Positions 8,404 through 18,262 of a stretch of DNA of 64,000 bases are shown here, piece after piece. The notes beneath the pieces are model-generated. The model did not search any database. It saw only the letters and a program-made list of their open reading frames with translations, and was not told the DNA's origin. Source of the stretch: JALQUL01 sp040382935 (lineage in GTDB: Bacteria > Pseudomonadota > Gammaproteobacteria > Burkholderiales > Burkholderiaceae_C); contig JBEIEP010000011.1 in NCBI GenBank assembly GCA_040382935.1, forward strand, positions 9,642 to 73,641. Reading direction: 5' to 3'. The position numbers and the translations under genes were made by a program. Numbering within the stretch: position 1 is the stretch's first letter; every line of letters starts with the position of its first letter.

Positions 8404-9903
8404 TTAGCCGCCCATCATTCGCACGATTGAGGTCGCGCAAAGCCGCATTAAAGGTTCAGGAAACAGGCCCAACACCAGCACCAAAGCGCTATTGCCGATG
8501 AGTACGAACTTCACATCTGCTTTCATGGTAGCGCCCACCGCAGTCACGGGTGGGTCAAAGTACATGACTTTGACGACTCGCAAGTAATAAAACGCACCCA
8601 CCAACGACATCATGACGGCAAATACTGCTATGACTAAACCGGCTGTGCCACCCGTTGCGACAAGGGCTTGTAATACCGACAACTTAGCGTAAAAACCCAC
8701 CAGCGGTGGAATGCCAGCCAGAGAGAACATGCACAAAGCCATCATGGCAGCATGCATGGGACTGACTTGGTTCAGCCCGGCAAAGTCTGATATCTCTTCG
8801 CTCTCAAAGCCTTTAACCGCCAGAGACAAAATCACACCGAAAGTTGCCAAGGTTGTAAGCACGTAGGAGACCATGTAAAACATGGTGGAGCTGTAAGCGT
8901 TCGCGCCCGCTTCGGCACCGCCACCGTTACTACCTGCCACCACACCAGACATTAAGCCCAGCATGACAAATCCCATCTGAGAAATGGTAGAAAACGCCAG
9001 CATGCGCTTGAGGTTGGTCTGCCTAATCGCTGCAAAGTTACCCACCAGCAAAGACATGACGGCCAAAACCACCAACATCGGTTGCCAGTCAATGGCCAAT
9101 GGTAGCAAGCCCTCAATCAAGAGCCGGATGATCAAACCAAAGGCGGCAATTTTTGGCGCGGCAGCAATCATTAGGGTGGTTGACGTGGGTGCGCCCTGGT
9201 AAACGTCAGGCACCCACATGTGAAAGGGTACCGCGCCTAATTTGAATGCCAAACCTGCCACCACAAACACCAAACCAAACACCAAAACGGTTCGGTTGGC
9301 ATGGTCCCCAGCCACCGACTCACGCACTTGCGAGATGTCCAAGGATCCTGTTGCGCCGTAAAGCATGGACAGACCGTACAGCAGAAAGCCGCTGGCCAGT
9401 GCGCCCAGCACGAAGTACTTCATAGCGGCCTCAGTGGCCTTGGCATCGTCGCGCCGCAGGGCCACCAGGGCATAGCACGACAGGGTGAGTAACTCCAACC
9501 CCATGTACAACACCAAAAAGTGCGCGCCCGAGATCATGACAAACATTCCCAAAAGGGAAAACAGTGCCAAGGAGAACAGTTCACCACCCCTTAGCATGCC
9601 CCTGTCATAACTGTATGAGCGGCTATAGACCAGGGTGACCGCAACCGATACGGCCGCAAAGCATTTCAGCCAGTTGCCCATGCTGTCACTCACCACCATA
9701 CGACCAAAACCGTAAATCGAGCCCTGTGCTTGCGCGGCTATCGCACACCAAATGGCGACCACGGCAAGCGTAAGCACCGAAAGAACATAGGTGGTGGTGC
9801 GCTGTGGTGACTTAACGTACAGGTCGACCATGGCTATCGCGCAGGCCATCACCAACAGAAAAATTTCTGGCCCTACGCTGGTCCAACTGAATTGATCAAT
9901 CAT
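8404..9903 (-). CDS. nuoN: NADH-quinone oxidoreductase subunit N
   Basis: 499 residues with about 14 membrane helices. It is one of the three Mrp-antiporter-like proton-pumping subunits of complex I. Visible family blocks are FKLGAVPFHMWVPDVYQGAP and FSTISQMGFVMLGL; the lysine in FKLGAVPFH is part of the proton channel. Last nuo gene, 15 bases after nuoM. Confidence 0.96.
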   Translation of the reverse strand: MIDQFSWTSVGPEIFLLVMACAIAMVDLYVKSPQRTTTYVLSVLTLAVVAIWCAIAAQAQGSIYGFGRMVVSDSMGNWLKCFAAVSVAVTLVYSRSYSYDRGMLRGGELFSLALFSLLGMFVMISGAHFLVLYMGLELLTLSCYALVALRRDDAKATEAAMKYFVLGALASGFLLYGLSMLYGATGSLDISQVRESVAGDHANRTVLVFGLVFVVAGLAFKLGAVPFHMWVPDVYQGAPTSTTLMIAAAPKIAAFGLIIRLLIEGLLPLAIDWQPMLVVLAVMSLLVGNFAAIRQTNLKRMLAFSTISQMGFVMLGLMSGVVAGSNGGGAEAGANAYSSTMFYMVSYVLTTLATFGVILSLAVKGFESEEISDFAGLNQVSPMHAAMMALCMFSLAGIPPLVGFYAKLSVLQALVATGGTAGLVIAVFAVMMSLVGAFYYLRVVKVMYFDPPVTAVGATMKADVKFVLIGNSALVLVLGLFPEPLMRLCATSIVRMMGG

Positions 9904-9918
9904 GATACGAAGAAGCCT

Positions 9919-11394
9919 TTATTTCAATTTGGTCATTGCAACGTGACGCAGCAATTCGGTGACAGAGGCGTCCATGACATCGGTCACAGGCTTGGGCGCA
10001 ATCCCCATCCAAAGCACCGCCACCGCCAAAACCGCCATGACCAAAAACTCTCTGGCGTTGATGTCACTGAGATTCTTGACGTTGTCGTTGGTGACAGGCC
10101 CCAGGTAAACGCGCTTGAACATCCACAGGGTGTAGGCCGCGCCAAAAATGAGGGCGCTGGAGGCGGCCATGCCTATCCAGAAGTTGACCTTTACAGCCCC
10201 CAAAATCACCATCCATTCGCCAACAAACCCGGCGGTTGCAGGAAGACCGCAGTTGGCCATCGCAAATAGCAAGGCAAACGCAGAAAACTTAGGCATGGTG
10301 TTCACCACACCCCCGTAGCTTGATATTTCTCGGGAGTGAACACGGTCGTACAGAACCCCAATCCCCAGGAACATAGCAGCAGACACAAACCCGTGGGCAA
10401 TCATTTGCACAATCCCACCGGCCACTGTAAGCGGGTTGAACAAAAAGAAGCCCAAGGTGACGAAGCCCATATGCGCCACCGACGAGTAAGCCACCAACTT
10501 CTTCATGTCCTGCTGAACCATTGCGACCAATCCAACGTACACGACGGCCACCAAGGACAAGCCAATCATGAGTCCTGAATAGGCGTGTGCGGCATCGGGG
10601 GCGATGGGCATTGAGAAGCGCAAAAAGCCGTACGCGCCCAGCTTCAACATAATGGCGGCCAGCACGGCTGAACCGCCCGTGGGCGCCTCAACGTGCACAT
10701 CGGGCAACCAGGTATGCACCGGCCACATCGGCACCTTGACCGCAAACGCCGCCAAAAATGCAAAGAACAAGAGCGTTTGGGCTTGCAGGCTAAGCGGCAT
10801 GTTCTGCCAGGTCAGCAGGTCAAAACTTCCGTTGGAGCGGGTGTACAGGTAGATAAGTGCCACCAGCATCAGCAGCGAACCCAGCAATGTGTACAAAAAG
10901 AACTTGAACGCCGCGTAAATCCGGTTAGGCCCGCCCCAAATACCAATAATCAAATACATGGGTATCAGCGTGGCTTCAAAAAACACGTAAAAAAGCAATC
11001 CATCAAGCGCCGAAAACACCCCAATCATGAGGCCGCTCAAAATAAGAAACGCCCCCATGTACTGGTTGACGCGCGTGGTAATGGACTCCCAAGAGGCCAC
11101 CACCACCACCAAATTGATAAATGCCGTCAACAACACGAACCAGACAGAAATCCCGTCTACCCCAAGGTGGTAGTTCACGTTAAACCGCTCTATCCAGGGC
11201 GTGTTTTCAACAAACTGCATAGCCGCTGTGCCCAGCTTGAACTGGGTAATCAATGGCAAGGTGACCAAGAAGCTAATCACGGAACCGACCAGCGCCAACC
11301 AGCGAACCAAACGGGCTTGGCTTTCTTTACCAAACGCCAGCAGCAACGCGCCAAACGCTATGGGTGTCCAGATGGAAAGACTTAATAAGGACAT
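9919..11394 (-). CDS. nuoM: NADH-quinone oxidoreductase subunit M
   Basis: 491 residues, polytopic. Antiporter-like proton-pumping subunit: FAVKVPMWPVHTWLPDVHVE and KKLVAYSSVAHMGFVTLG carry the lysine and histidine of the half-channels. Lies between nuoL (13-base gap) and nuoN. Length is typical for NuoM. Confidence 0.96.
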   Translation of the reverse strand: MSLLSLSIWTPIAFGALLLAFGKESQARLVRWLALVGSVISFLVTLPLITQFKLGTAAMQFVENTPWIERFNVNYHLGVDGISVWFVLLTAFINLVVVVASWESITTRVNQYMGAFLILSGLMIGVFSALDGLLFYVFFEATLIPMYLIIGIWGGPNRIYAAFKFFLYTLLGSLLMLVALIYLYTRSNGSFDLLTWQNMPLSLQAQTLLFFAFLAAFAVKVPMWPVHTWLPDVHVEAPTGGSAVLAAIMLKLGAYGFLRFSMPIAPDAAHAYSGLMIGLSLVAVVYVGLVAMVQQDMKKLVAYSSVAHMGFVTLGFFLFNPLTVAGGIVQMIAHGFVSAAMFLGIGVLYDRVHSREISSYGGVVNTMPKFSAFALLFAMANCGLPATAGFVGEWMVILGAVKVNFWIGMAASSALIFGAAYTLWMFKRVYLGPVTNDNVKNLSDINAREFLVMAVLAVAVLWMGIAPKPVTDVMDASVTELLRHVAMTKLK

Positions 11395-11407
11395 GTACTA
11401 ACTTTCT

Positions 11408-13456
11408 TCAATGACCCAGCCACTTGACCAACATTGGCCAGGTGACGAAATAGCTCAACATGAACAACACCCCAGCGGCCATCGCAAGCGCGTAGTGGTA
11501 CAAAAATCCCGATTGAATGCGCCTGACACCACCGGCCAACCAATTGACCAGCTTCCAGGAACCGTTAACGATGGCGCCGTCTATAAGCTTTTGGTCACCA
11601 AACTTCCATAGCCCAGTGCCCAACAACCTTGCGCCTTTGGCCAGAATGTTCTCGTTGATCCAGTCCATAAAGTATTTGTTTTCAAGTACCCATACCACTG
11701 GTGCCAGTACCCTATTGAAATAAGCAGGAATACCAGGCCAGACCATATAAAACAGGTAGGCTGAAACCACGCCAGCCAGGGCCAACCAAAATGGCAGTGC
11801 CGTAAAGCCATGCAGGGCAAACGCCACGGCACCATGGAAATGCGCCTGCAAGGTGCCCATCGCACCGTGCCGTGCAGCGTCTACAACGATGGCGTCCTTG
11901 AAAAAGTCTCCCATCACCAGGGGCTCTATCGTCAACGCACCAATAAACACCGAGGGTATGGCCAACAACACCAAGGGCAACCAGACCACCCAAGGTGACT
12001 CATGGGGCTTGTGAGCGTCATGCCCATGGCCGTGGCCATGGTCGGGATCGTCGTGGTGAGCATCTGGGTTTTGATCAAAACGCTCGGCACCGTGGAACAC
12101 TAAAAAATACAGCCTAAAGGAATAAAACGCGGTCACAAAAACGCCTAGGAGCAAGGCGTAATAGGCCCAGTGTGCAGCAGGCAACTGGCTGGCATGAACC
12201 GCCTCAATAATCGCGTCTTTGGAGTAGAAGCCCGCGAAAAACGGCGTCCCGATCAAGGCCAGCGACCCTAGCAACGAGGTAATCCAGGTGATAGGCATGT
12301 ATTTGCGCACCCCACCCATCCAGCGAATGTCTTGGTTGTGGTGCAAACCCATAATCACAGAGCCGGCCGCAAGAAACAACAAGGCCTTGAAAAACGCGTG
12401 GGTCATGAGATGAAACACCGCCACCGAGTAGGCGGAAGCACCCAGCGCGACGGTCATGTAACCCAACTGCGATAGCGTTGAATAAGCCACCACGCGCTTG
12501 ATGTCGTTTTGAATAATTCCCAAAAAGCCCATGAACAAAGCCGTGATAGCACCCACCACCATGATGAGGTTGAGTGCAACGTCGCTCAACTCAAACAAGG
12601 GGGACATACGGGCCACCATAAAAATGCCTGCCGTCACCATCGTTGCCGCATGGATGAGCGCCGATATGGGCGTTGGCCCCTCCATAGAATCGGGCAACCA
12701 AACGTGCAGAGGAAACTGTGCCGACTTGCCCATAGCGCCAACGAAAAGGCAGATACACGCCACCGTGATAAGCATCCAGTCGGTGCCTGGCAGGTTAACG
12801 CCGACCAAGCTTGAGGACTTGGCAAACACTTCGGTGTAGTTGAGCGAGCCAGAATAGGCGGCGATCAGGGCAATACCTAAGATAAATCCAAAATCACCCA
12901 CTCGGTTGACCAGAAAGGCTTTCATGTTGGCAAAGATGGCGGTAGGCCGGTTGTACCAAAAGCCAATCAACAAATAAGACACCAAGCCCACCGCTTCCCA
13001 GCCAAAGAACAACTGCAGAAAATTGTTGCTCATCACCAGCATCAGCATGGAGAAGGTAAACAGCGATATGTAGGCAAAAAACCGGTTGTAGCCTTTGTCA
13101 TCGTGCATATAGCCGATGGTGTAGATATGAACCATCAAGGACACAAAGGTGACCACACCCATCATCATGGCGGTAAGGCCGTCGACCATAAAGCCGATTT
13201 CCATCTTTAGCCCGCCAACGACCATCCATTCGTAAATGGTTTGGTTGTACCTGGCCCCGCCCACGATGACGTCTTTTAGCACCAGCATGGACAAAATAAA
13301 AGACACCAAAACGCCGCCTATGGCAAGCGAATGCGCGACTTTTCGGCCCAAATGGTTACCGCCCAGTTGAGTACCCAACACCCCGGTCAGCAAGGCACCC
13401 ACGAGAGGCGCCAGTACGACGCCCAATAAAACAGTGGTAGAAAGGGATTGCGTCAT
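11408..13456 (-). CDS. nuoL: NADH-quinone oxidoreductase subunit L
   Basis: 682 residues. Largest antiporter-like subunit, with GKSAQFPLHVWLPDSMEGPT and KRVVAYSTLSQLGYMTVALG. A His-rich cytoplasmic/periplasmic loop (DHGHGHGHDAHKPHES, about residues 470-485) sits between late helices, where it is commonly found in this order. The C-terminal part includes the lateral helix that spans NuoM and NuoN. Four bases separate it from nuoK. Confidence 0.96.
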   Translation of the reverse strand: MTQSLSTTVLLGVVLAPLVGALLTGVLGTQLGGNHLGRKVAHSLAIGGVLVSFILSMLVLKDVIVGGARYNQTIYEWMVVGGLKMEIGFMVDGLTAMMMGVVTFVSLMVHIYTIGYMHDDKGYNRFFAYISLFTFSMLMLVMSNNFLQLFFGWEAVGLVSYLLIGFWYNRPTAIFANMKAFLVNRVGDFGFILGIALIAAYSGSLNYTEVFAKSSSLVGVNLPGTDWMLITVACICLFVGAMGKSAQFPLHVWLPDSMEGPTPISALIHAATMVTAGIFMVARMSPLFELSDVALNLIMVVGAITALFMGFLGIIQNDIKRVVAYSTLSQLGYMTVALGASAYSVAVFHLMTHAFFKALLFLAAGSVIMGLHHNQDIRWMGGVRKYMPITWITSLLGSLALIGTPFFAGFYSKDAIIEAVHASQLPAAHWAYYALLLGVFVTAFYSFRLYFLVFHGAERFDQNPDAHHDDPDHGHGHGHDAHKPHESPWVVWLPLVLLAIPSVFIGALTIEPLVMGDFFKDAIVVDAARHGAMGTLQAHFHGAVAFALHGFTALPFWLALAGVVSAYLFYMVWPGIPAYFNRVLAPVVWVLENKYFMDWINENILAKGARLLGTGLWKFGDQKLIDGAIVNGSWKLVNWLAGGVRRIQSGFLYHYALAMAAGVLFMLSYFVTWPMLVKWLGH

Positions 13457-13460
13457 TCCA

Positions 13461-13769
13461 TCAGCCCCTTAGGGTATTGAGTTCGTCCACATTGATGCTG
13501 GATCGGTTGCGGAATAACAAAACCAAAATCGCCAGACCAATGGCCGATTCGGCGGCCGCTACAGTGAGGATAAAAAAGACAAAAATCTGACCGTGCAAAT
13601 CACCCAGGTAGTGGCTGAATGCGACAAAGTTCATATTGACTGCCAAGAGCATGAGCTCGATGGCCATTAACAACACGATGAGGTTTTTGCGGTTCAGAAA
13701 AATGCCAACCACTGAAAGAGCAAACAATATGCCTCCCAGCGTCAAGAAATGGCCTAAGGTTACGGTCAT
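13461..13769 (-). CDS. nuoK: NADH-quinone oxidoreductase subunit K
   Basis: 102 residues, three membrane helices. The two buried glutamates of the proton path are visible in MAIELMLLAVNMNFVAF and AAAESAIGLAILVLLFR. Its ATG overlaps the nuoJ stop (ATGA at 13766-13769), a sign of translational coupling. Confidence 0.96.
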   Translation of the reverse strand: MTVTLGHFLTLGGILFALSVVGIFLNRKNLIVLLMAIELMLLAVNMNFVAFSHYLGDLHGQIFVFFILTVAAAESAIGLAILVLLFRNRSSINVDELNTLRG

Positions 13770-14419
13770 GATTTCGAATCCTCTGCGGCGTTGGGCTGGG
13801 CCGCAGGGCGCTGGCTCGCGGGCAGTGTAGGGTTGATGTGGACGACAGACATACGGTCCTTGGCTTTGACACGCACTTGATCGGCTGGGTTAACGTACTT
13901 GCTGTCTTTGCGGTCCCTAAGCGTTAAGGCAATGGCCGCAATAATGGCCACCAGCAAAATAACCGCTGCGATCTCAACCGGGTACAGGTACTCGGTGTAC
14001 AGCAAAGTGCCCAACTCGCGGGTGTTTGACAAGGGCAACGCGGCACTGGCGATGGCCTGGGGTGCCTCGCGCAGCCTGAACTCATTTAAAACGACGGCTG
14101 CAATTTCAAGCGCAATGACAACCCCTACCATGGCCGCCAATGGAAAGTGACGCCAGAAATTCTTGCGCAGCATCTCCAAATTGATATCCAGCATCATCAC
14201 CACAAAGAGGAACAGCACCATGACCGCCCCTACATAGACCAACACCAGCGTGATGGCCAAAAACTCGGCGGATAGCATCAACCAAAGGGCGGAGGCCTGA
14301 AAAAAAGTCAAAACCAAATACAAGGCGGCGTACACCGGATTTTGTGCCGTGATCACCCGCGCGGCCGCAAATAGCAGTACCGCCGAGAACACGTAAAAAA
14401 GTGCTGAAGTAAGGTCCAT
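13766..14419 (-). CDS. nuoJ: NADH-quinone oxidoreductase subunit J
   Basis: 217 residues with five membrane helices in the first 170 and a polar tail of about 45. The conserved VYVGAVMVLFLFVVMMLDI (about residues 60-78) contains the pi-bulge helix of NuoJ. Overlaps nuoK by four bases; a 56-base gap separates it from nuoI. Confidence 0.95.
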   Translation of the reverse strand: MDLTSALFYVFSAVLLFAAARVITAQNPVYAALYLVLTFFQASALWLMLSAEFLAITLVLVYVGAVMVLFLFVVMMLDINLEMLRKNFWRHFPLAAMVGVVIALEIAAVVLNEFRLREAPQAIASAALPLSNTRELGTLLYTEYLYPVEIAAVILLVAIIAAIALTLRDRKDSKYVNPADQVRVKAKDRMSVVHINPTLPASQRPAAQPNAAEDSKS

Positions 14420-14475
14420 GGCGCTTAGTAAGAAAGTTGAGCCAACCGACTCGGCAAGGTATTCATGAGGCGGTC

Positions 14476-15009
14476 CTAGCGGTATTTGGCGTCGGCTGCA
14501 CGCGCCGCAGCGATTTCTTTTTCATACTGGTCACCCACCGCTAGAAGCATCTCTTTGGTGAAATACAAGTCACCGCGCTTTTCGCCGTGGTATTCCAAAA
14601 TGTGCGTTTCAACGATGGAATCCACCGGGCAGCTTTCTTCACAGAATCCGCAAAAAATGCACTTGGTCAGATCAATGTCGTAGCGTGTGGTTCGGCGTGA
14701 ACCGTCGTCGCGCACCTCAGACTCGATAGAAATGGCCTGGGCAGGACATACCGCTTCGCACAATTTGCAAGCGATGCAGCGCTCTTCACCGTTTTCATAG
14801 CGGCGCAATGCGTGCAAGCCTCTAAAGCGCGGTGACAACGGCGTTTTTTCTTCGGGGAATTGAATCGTGGTTTTTTTCTTCAAGGCGTAACGCCCGGTCA
14901 GGAAAAAGCCTTTGAACAATTCAATGAGCAAAAAGCTGGCTAAAAATTCTTTTAGTGAAAACGCAGGCCTGGCGGCAGGCGTTGAAAATGCGGTCGATTC
15001 TGACTTCAT
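14476..15009 (-). CDS. nuoI: NADH-quinone oxidoreductase subunit I (8Fe ferredoxin)
   Basis: 177 residues. Two [4Fe-4S] motifs, CIACKLCEAVCPAQAI and CIFCGFCEESCPVDSI, carry clusters N6a and N6b in the peripheral arm. I placed the start at ATG 15009 (MKSESTAFS), which lies in the gap after nuoH; a longer reading of the frame would run back into nuoH and has no support. Confidence 0.95.
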   Translation of the reverse strand: MKSESTAFSTPAARPAFSLKEFLASFLLIELFKGFFLTGRYALKKKTTIQFPEEKTPLSPRFRGLHALRRYENGEERCIACKLCEAVCPAQAISIESEVRDDGSRRTTRYDIDLTKCIFCGFCEESCPVDSIVETHILEYHGEKRGDLYFTKEMLLAVGDQYEKEIAAARAADAKYR

Positions 15010-15017
15010 GGCGTCTC

Positions 15018-16094
15018 TCACTTCCAAATGTTCAACGAGGTCTGCATCCAAGCGCCGACCACCACCAACCACACCAAAGTGACCGGAATAAAGATCTTCC
15101 AGCCCAAGCGCATGATTTGGTCGTAGCGGTAGCGCGGGAAAGTGGCCCGCACCCAGATAAACAGACTCACCACTAAAAAGGTTTTCAGACCCAGCCAAAT
15201 CCAGCCCGGAATAAAGGACAAAGCATCAACCGGTGGCAGCCATCCGCCCAGGAACATCAAAGCGGCCAAGATGGAGACCAGCCACATATTGGCGTACTCG
15301 GCCAAGAAGAACATCGCAAACGACATGCCCGAGTACTCGACCATGTGACCGGCCACAATCTCGGACTCGCCCTCCACCACGTCAAACGGGTGACGGTTGG
15401 TTTCAGCAATGCCAGAGATGATGTACACCACGAAAATGGGAAGCAGCGGCAACCAGTTCCAAGACAGGAAACCCAGGCCCATTTGCGCAAACTGACCGCG
15501 CCCTTGGCTGGTCACGATGTCGGTGAGGTTGAGACTGGCAGATACCATGAGCACCACCACCAGGCAAAAGCCCATGGCAATCTCGTAGCTCACCATTTGT
15601 GCAGATGCGCGCAGCGCGCCTAAAAATGCGTACTTGGAGTTTGAAGCCCAGCCCGCAATGATGACGCCGTACACCTCTAACGATGTAATGGCCATCACAA
15701 ACAGCAAGCCGGCATTGATGTTGGCCAGAACCACATCTGGGCCAAACGGAATAACCGCCCATGCCGCTAAAGCCGGCATGATGGTCATGATGGGCCCCAT
15801 CAGAAACAAATTCCTGTTTGCGGCCGTGGGTACCAAAATTTCTTTTTGGATGAGCTTGAGCGCATCAGCGATGGGTTGCAGCAAACCCAAGGGGCCTACG
15901 CGGTTAGGCCCAATACGAACTTGCATCCAACCGATGAGCTTGCGCTCCCAAAGCGTCAGGTAGGCCACCAAACCCATGAGCGGCAATACGATCACGCCAA
16001 TCTTTATAAGATTCCAAACCACAGGCCAGACCATTCCTGACCACCATGCGGCCGTACACAGATGCAGACCCCAGTTGTAGAAGGCATCAATCAT
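15018..16094 (-). CDS. nuoH: NADH-quinone oxidoreductase subunit H
   Basis: 358 residues with eight to nine helices. NuoH forms most of the quinone-entry channel; GWMQVRIGPNRVGPLGLLQP and FDVVEGESEIVAGHMVEYSG are the diagnostic loops. Its ATG overlaps the nuoG stop by four bases. Confidence 0.97.
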   Translation of the reverse strand: MIDAFYNWGLHLCTAAWWSGMVWPVVWNLIKIGVIVLPLMGLVAYLTLWERKLIGWMQVRIGPNRVGPLGLLQPIADALKLIQKEILVPTAANRNLFLMGPIMTIMPALAAWAVIPFGPDVVLANINAGLLFVMAITSLEVYGVIIAGWASNSKYAFLGALRASAQMVSYEIAMGFCLVVVLMVSASLNLTDIVTSQGRGQFAQMGLGFLSWNWLPLLPIFVVYIISGIAETNRHPFDVVEGESEIVAGHMVEYSGMSFAMFFLAEYANMWLVSILAALMFLGGWLPPVDALSFIPGWIWLGLKTFLVVSLFIWVRATFPRYRYDQIMRLGWKIFIPVTLVWLVVVGAWMQTSLNIWK

Positions 16095-18247
16095 GCGACC
16101 CCCTGTGTAGTCAACGCAGCCCGCCGCGCATCGGCCGTCAGTTGCAGGCTGCTTGCTCGGCGAACCAAGCCATCGAGTTGATAGATGGACGCAACACTGG
16201 GCGCCTGGTCTTGGGTCTCAGGCAATGGTTGAGTGCCCGTCGATAGGTTACCCAAGCGGTCTGGGCTTACCCAATGCGACTCGGACGTTTGTGGAAAGAC
16301 CGCTTGAAGCACATCGGTGGAACTCTCAAATGCCATACTTGGCAAGCCCAACATGGTGCCCAGAACCCGTAAAACCTTCCAGGCCGGTCTGGCTTGGCCT
16401 TGCGGCGAGACTACCGCGGTAAAGGACTGTATCCGTCCCTCAGCGTTCACAAATGTGCCCGAGGTTTCGGTAAACGGCGTAACGGGCAGCAAGACATCAC
16501 AACAGTCCAGATTGGTCTTGAATGAAGTCAGACCCACGACCATTTTCATTTGGGACAAACGCTCAGTGGCCAACGCACCGAATCGACTGTCAAATTCGGG
16601 TTCGGTGTTGAGCAACAGCATGGCCTGGACGGAGGATGCAGCGCTTAACATTTGCGCTGCATTGAGTCCGCCCCCACCCGGCGTTGCCCCCACCAAATGG
16701 GCACCCACGGTGTTGGCCGCTTCAGTTAGAACCCCGTGGCTGGCGCCGCAATGCTCGGCAATCCATTGGGCAAGGTACAACAAGGCCTCTGAATTGACCG
16801 AGTGCACCGCCGCATTGCCCAGCAACACCGCGCTACGCTTGCCAGAGAGCAAATCCCTGGCCACGGCAGCGGACGCCTGATCGGGTAGCGCGGCCATCGG
16901 CGCTGCCACTCCTTTTTCGGCTGCAACCGCCGCCGCCACTTTGGCAAGCTCGGCTACCCACAGGTGGGCGGGCGCTGTAATGCTGGATGCCAGCTTCATG
17001 GCCCAGGCATCAGCGCTGTTCAATTCACGGGCAGACACCAGCGCATGGACAAGCGCCCCATGGCGCGTGGCCTGCCGAATACGCTGCGCAAACAGGGGGT
17101 GGTCTTTGCGCAAATTGGAACCTACCACCAATGCACGGTCCAACTGGCTTAAGGCCGCAATAGGCATACCCAACCAACGTGCTTTGTCGTTGCGCGGGTA
17201 AGCCGCATGGCGAAGGCGATGGTCTATCGAGGTGCTGCCTAGGCCATTGACCAAACGCCGGGCCAAGGCCAGTTCTTCTAAGGTACTGTGGGGGCTTACC
17301 AGGGCCCCTACAACTTGCTGTGCGCCACCTTGGGCGATGTCTTTGAGGCCATTGGCGACGTACTCGAGTGCGACATCCCACTGAACCGCCTGCCACACGC
17401 CGTCTTGTTTGACCATGGGTGTGGTGAGTCGGTCGGGGCTATTCAAAGCCTCGTAAGAGAAACGATCCCGGTCGGCAATCCAGCACTCGTTGATTTCTTC
17501 GTTTTCTAGGGGCACCACGCGCATCACGCGATTGGCTTTGACCTGTGCCACCAAATGGGTGCCCGTGGAATCGTGGGGGCTGATGGTTTTTCTGCGTGAC
17601 AGTTCCCAGGTGCGGGCGCTGTAGCGGAAGGGCTTGCTGGTTAGCGCCCCCACAGGGCATACATCAATCATGTTGCCCGACAGTTCAGAATCAACCGTAG
17701 CGCCCACAAAGGCTTCGATCTCAGCGTGCTCGCCACGGTGCGACATGCCCAGCTCCATGACCCCAGCCACCTCTTGACCAAAGCGCACGCAACGGGTGCA
17801 ATGGATGCAGCGGCTCATCTCCTGCATGCTGATCAGTGGGCCAATATTTTTGTGAAACACCACGCGCTTTTCTTCATCGTACCGTGATGCGGTTCCACCG
17901 TAACCTACCGCCAAATCCTGCAACTGGCATTCGCCGCCTTGGTCACAAATGGGGCAATCGAGTGGGTGGTTTACCAGCAAAAATTCCATCACCGACTGCT
18001 GCGCCTTGACGGCTTTGTCGCTCTTGGTGCGAACAATCATGCCTTGGCTTACCGGGGTCGCGCAGGCGGGCATGGGCTTGGGCATTTTCTCAATGTCGAC
18101 CAGGCACATTCGGCAGTTGGCGGCAATGCTGAGTTTTTTGTGATAACAAAAATGCGGGATATAGGTGCCAGCCTTTTCTGCGGCATGCATCACCGTGCAT
18201 CCCTCAGACACTTCCAGCTTTTTTCCGTCTAGTTCAATTTCTATCAT
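16091..18247 (-). CDS. nuoG: NADH-quinone oxidoreductase subunit G
   Basis: 718 residues. The N-terminal 220 residues bind three clusters: a [2Fe-2S] site (CYHKKLSIAANCRMCLVDIE with a later Cys in PACATPV), the His-ligated N5 site (HPLDCPICDQGGECQLQD) and N4 (CIHCTRCVRFGQEVAGV, closed by CPVGALTSKPF). The rest is a degenerate molybdopterin-oxidoreductase fold without an active site. It follows nuoF by 15 bases. Confidence 0.96.
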   Translation of the reverse strand: MIEIELDGKKLEVSEGCTVMHAAEKAGTYIPHFCYHKKLSIAANCRMCLVDIEKMPKPMPACATPVSQGMIVRTKSDKAVKAQQSVMEFLLVNHPLDCPICDQGGECQLQDLAVGYGGTASRYDEEKRVVFHKNIGPLISMQEMSRCIHCTRCVRFGQEVAGVMELGMSHRGEHAEIEAFVGATVDSELSGNMIDVCPVGALTSKPFRYSARTWELSRRKTISPHDSTGTHLVAQVKANRVMRVVPLENEEINECWIADRDRFSYEALNSPDRLTTPMVKQDGVWQAVQWDVALEYVANGLKDIAQGGAQQVVGALVSPHSTLEELALARRLVNGLGSTSIDHRLRHAAYPRNDKARWLGMPIAALSQLDRALVVGSNLRKDHPLFAQRIRQATRHGALVHALVSARELNSADAWAMKLASSITAPAHLWVAELAKVAAAVAAEKGVAAPMAALPDQASAAVARDLLSGKRSAVLLGNAAVHSVNSEALLYLAQWIAEHCGASHGVLTEAANTVGAHLVGATPGGGGLNAAQMLSAASSVQAMLLLNTEPEFDSRFGALATERLSQMKMVVGLTSFKTNLDCCDVLLPVTPFTETSGTFVNAEGRIQSFTAVVSPQGQARPAWKVLRVLGTMLGLPSMAFESSTDVLQAVFPQTSESHWVSPDRLGNLSTGTQPLPETQDQAPSVASIYQLDGLVRRASSLQLTADARRAALTTQGVA

Positions 18248-18262
18248 GATGGGCGCGTTGAT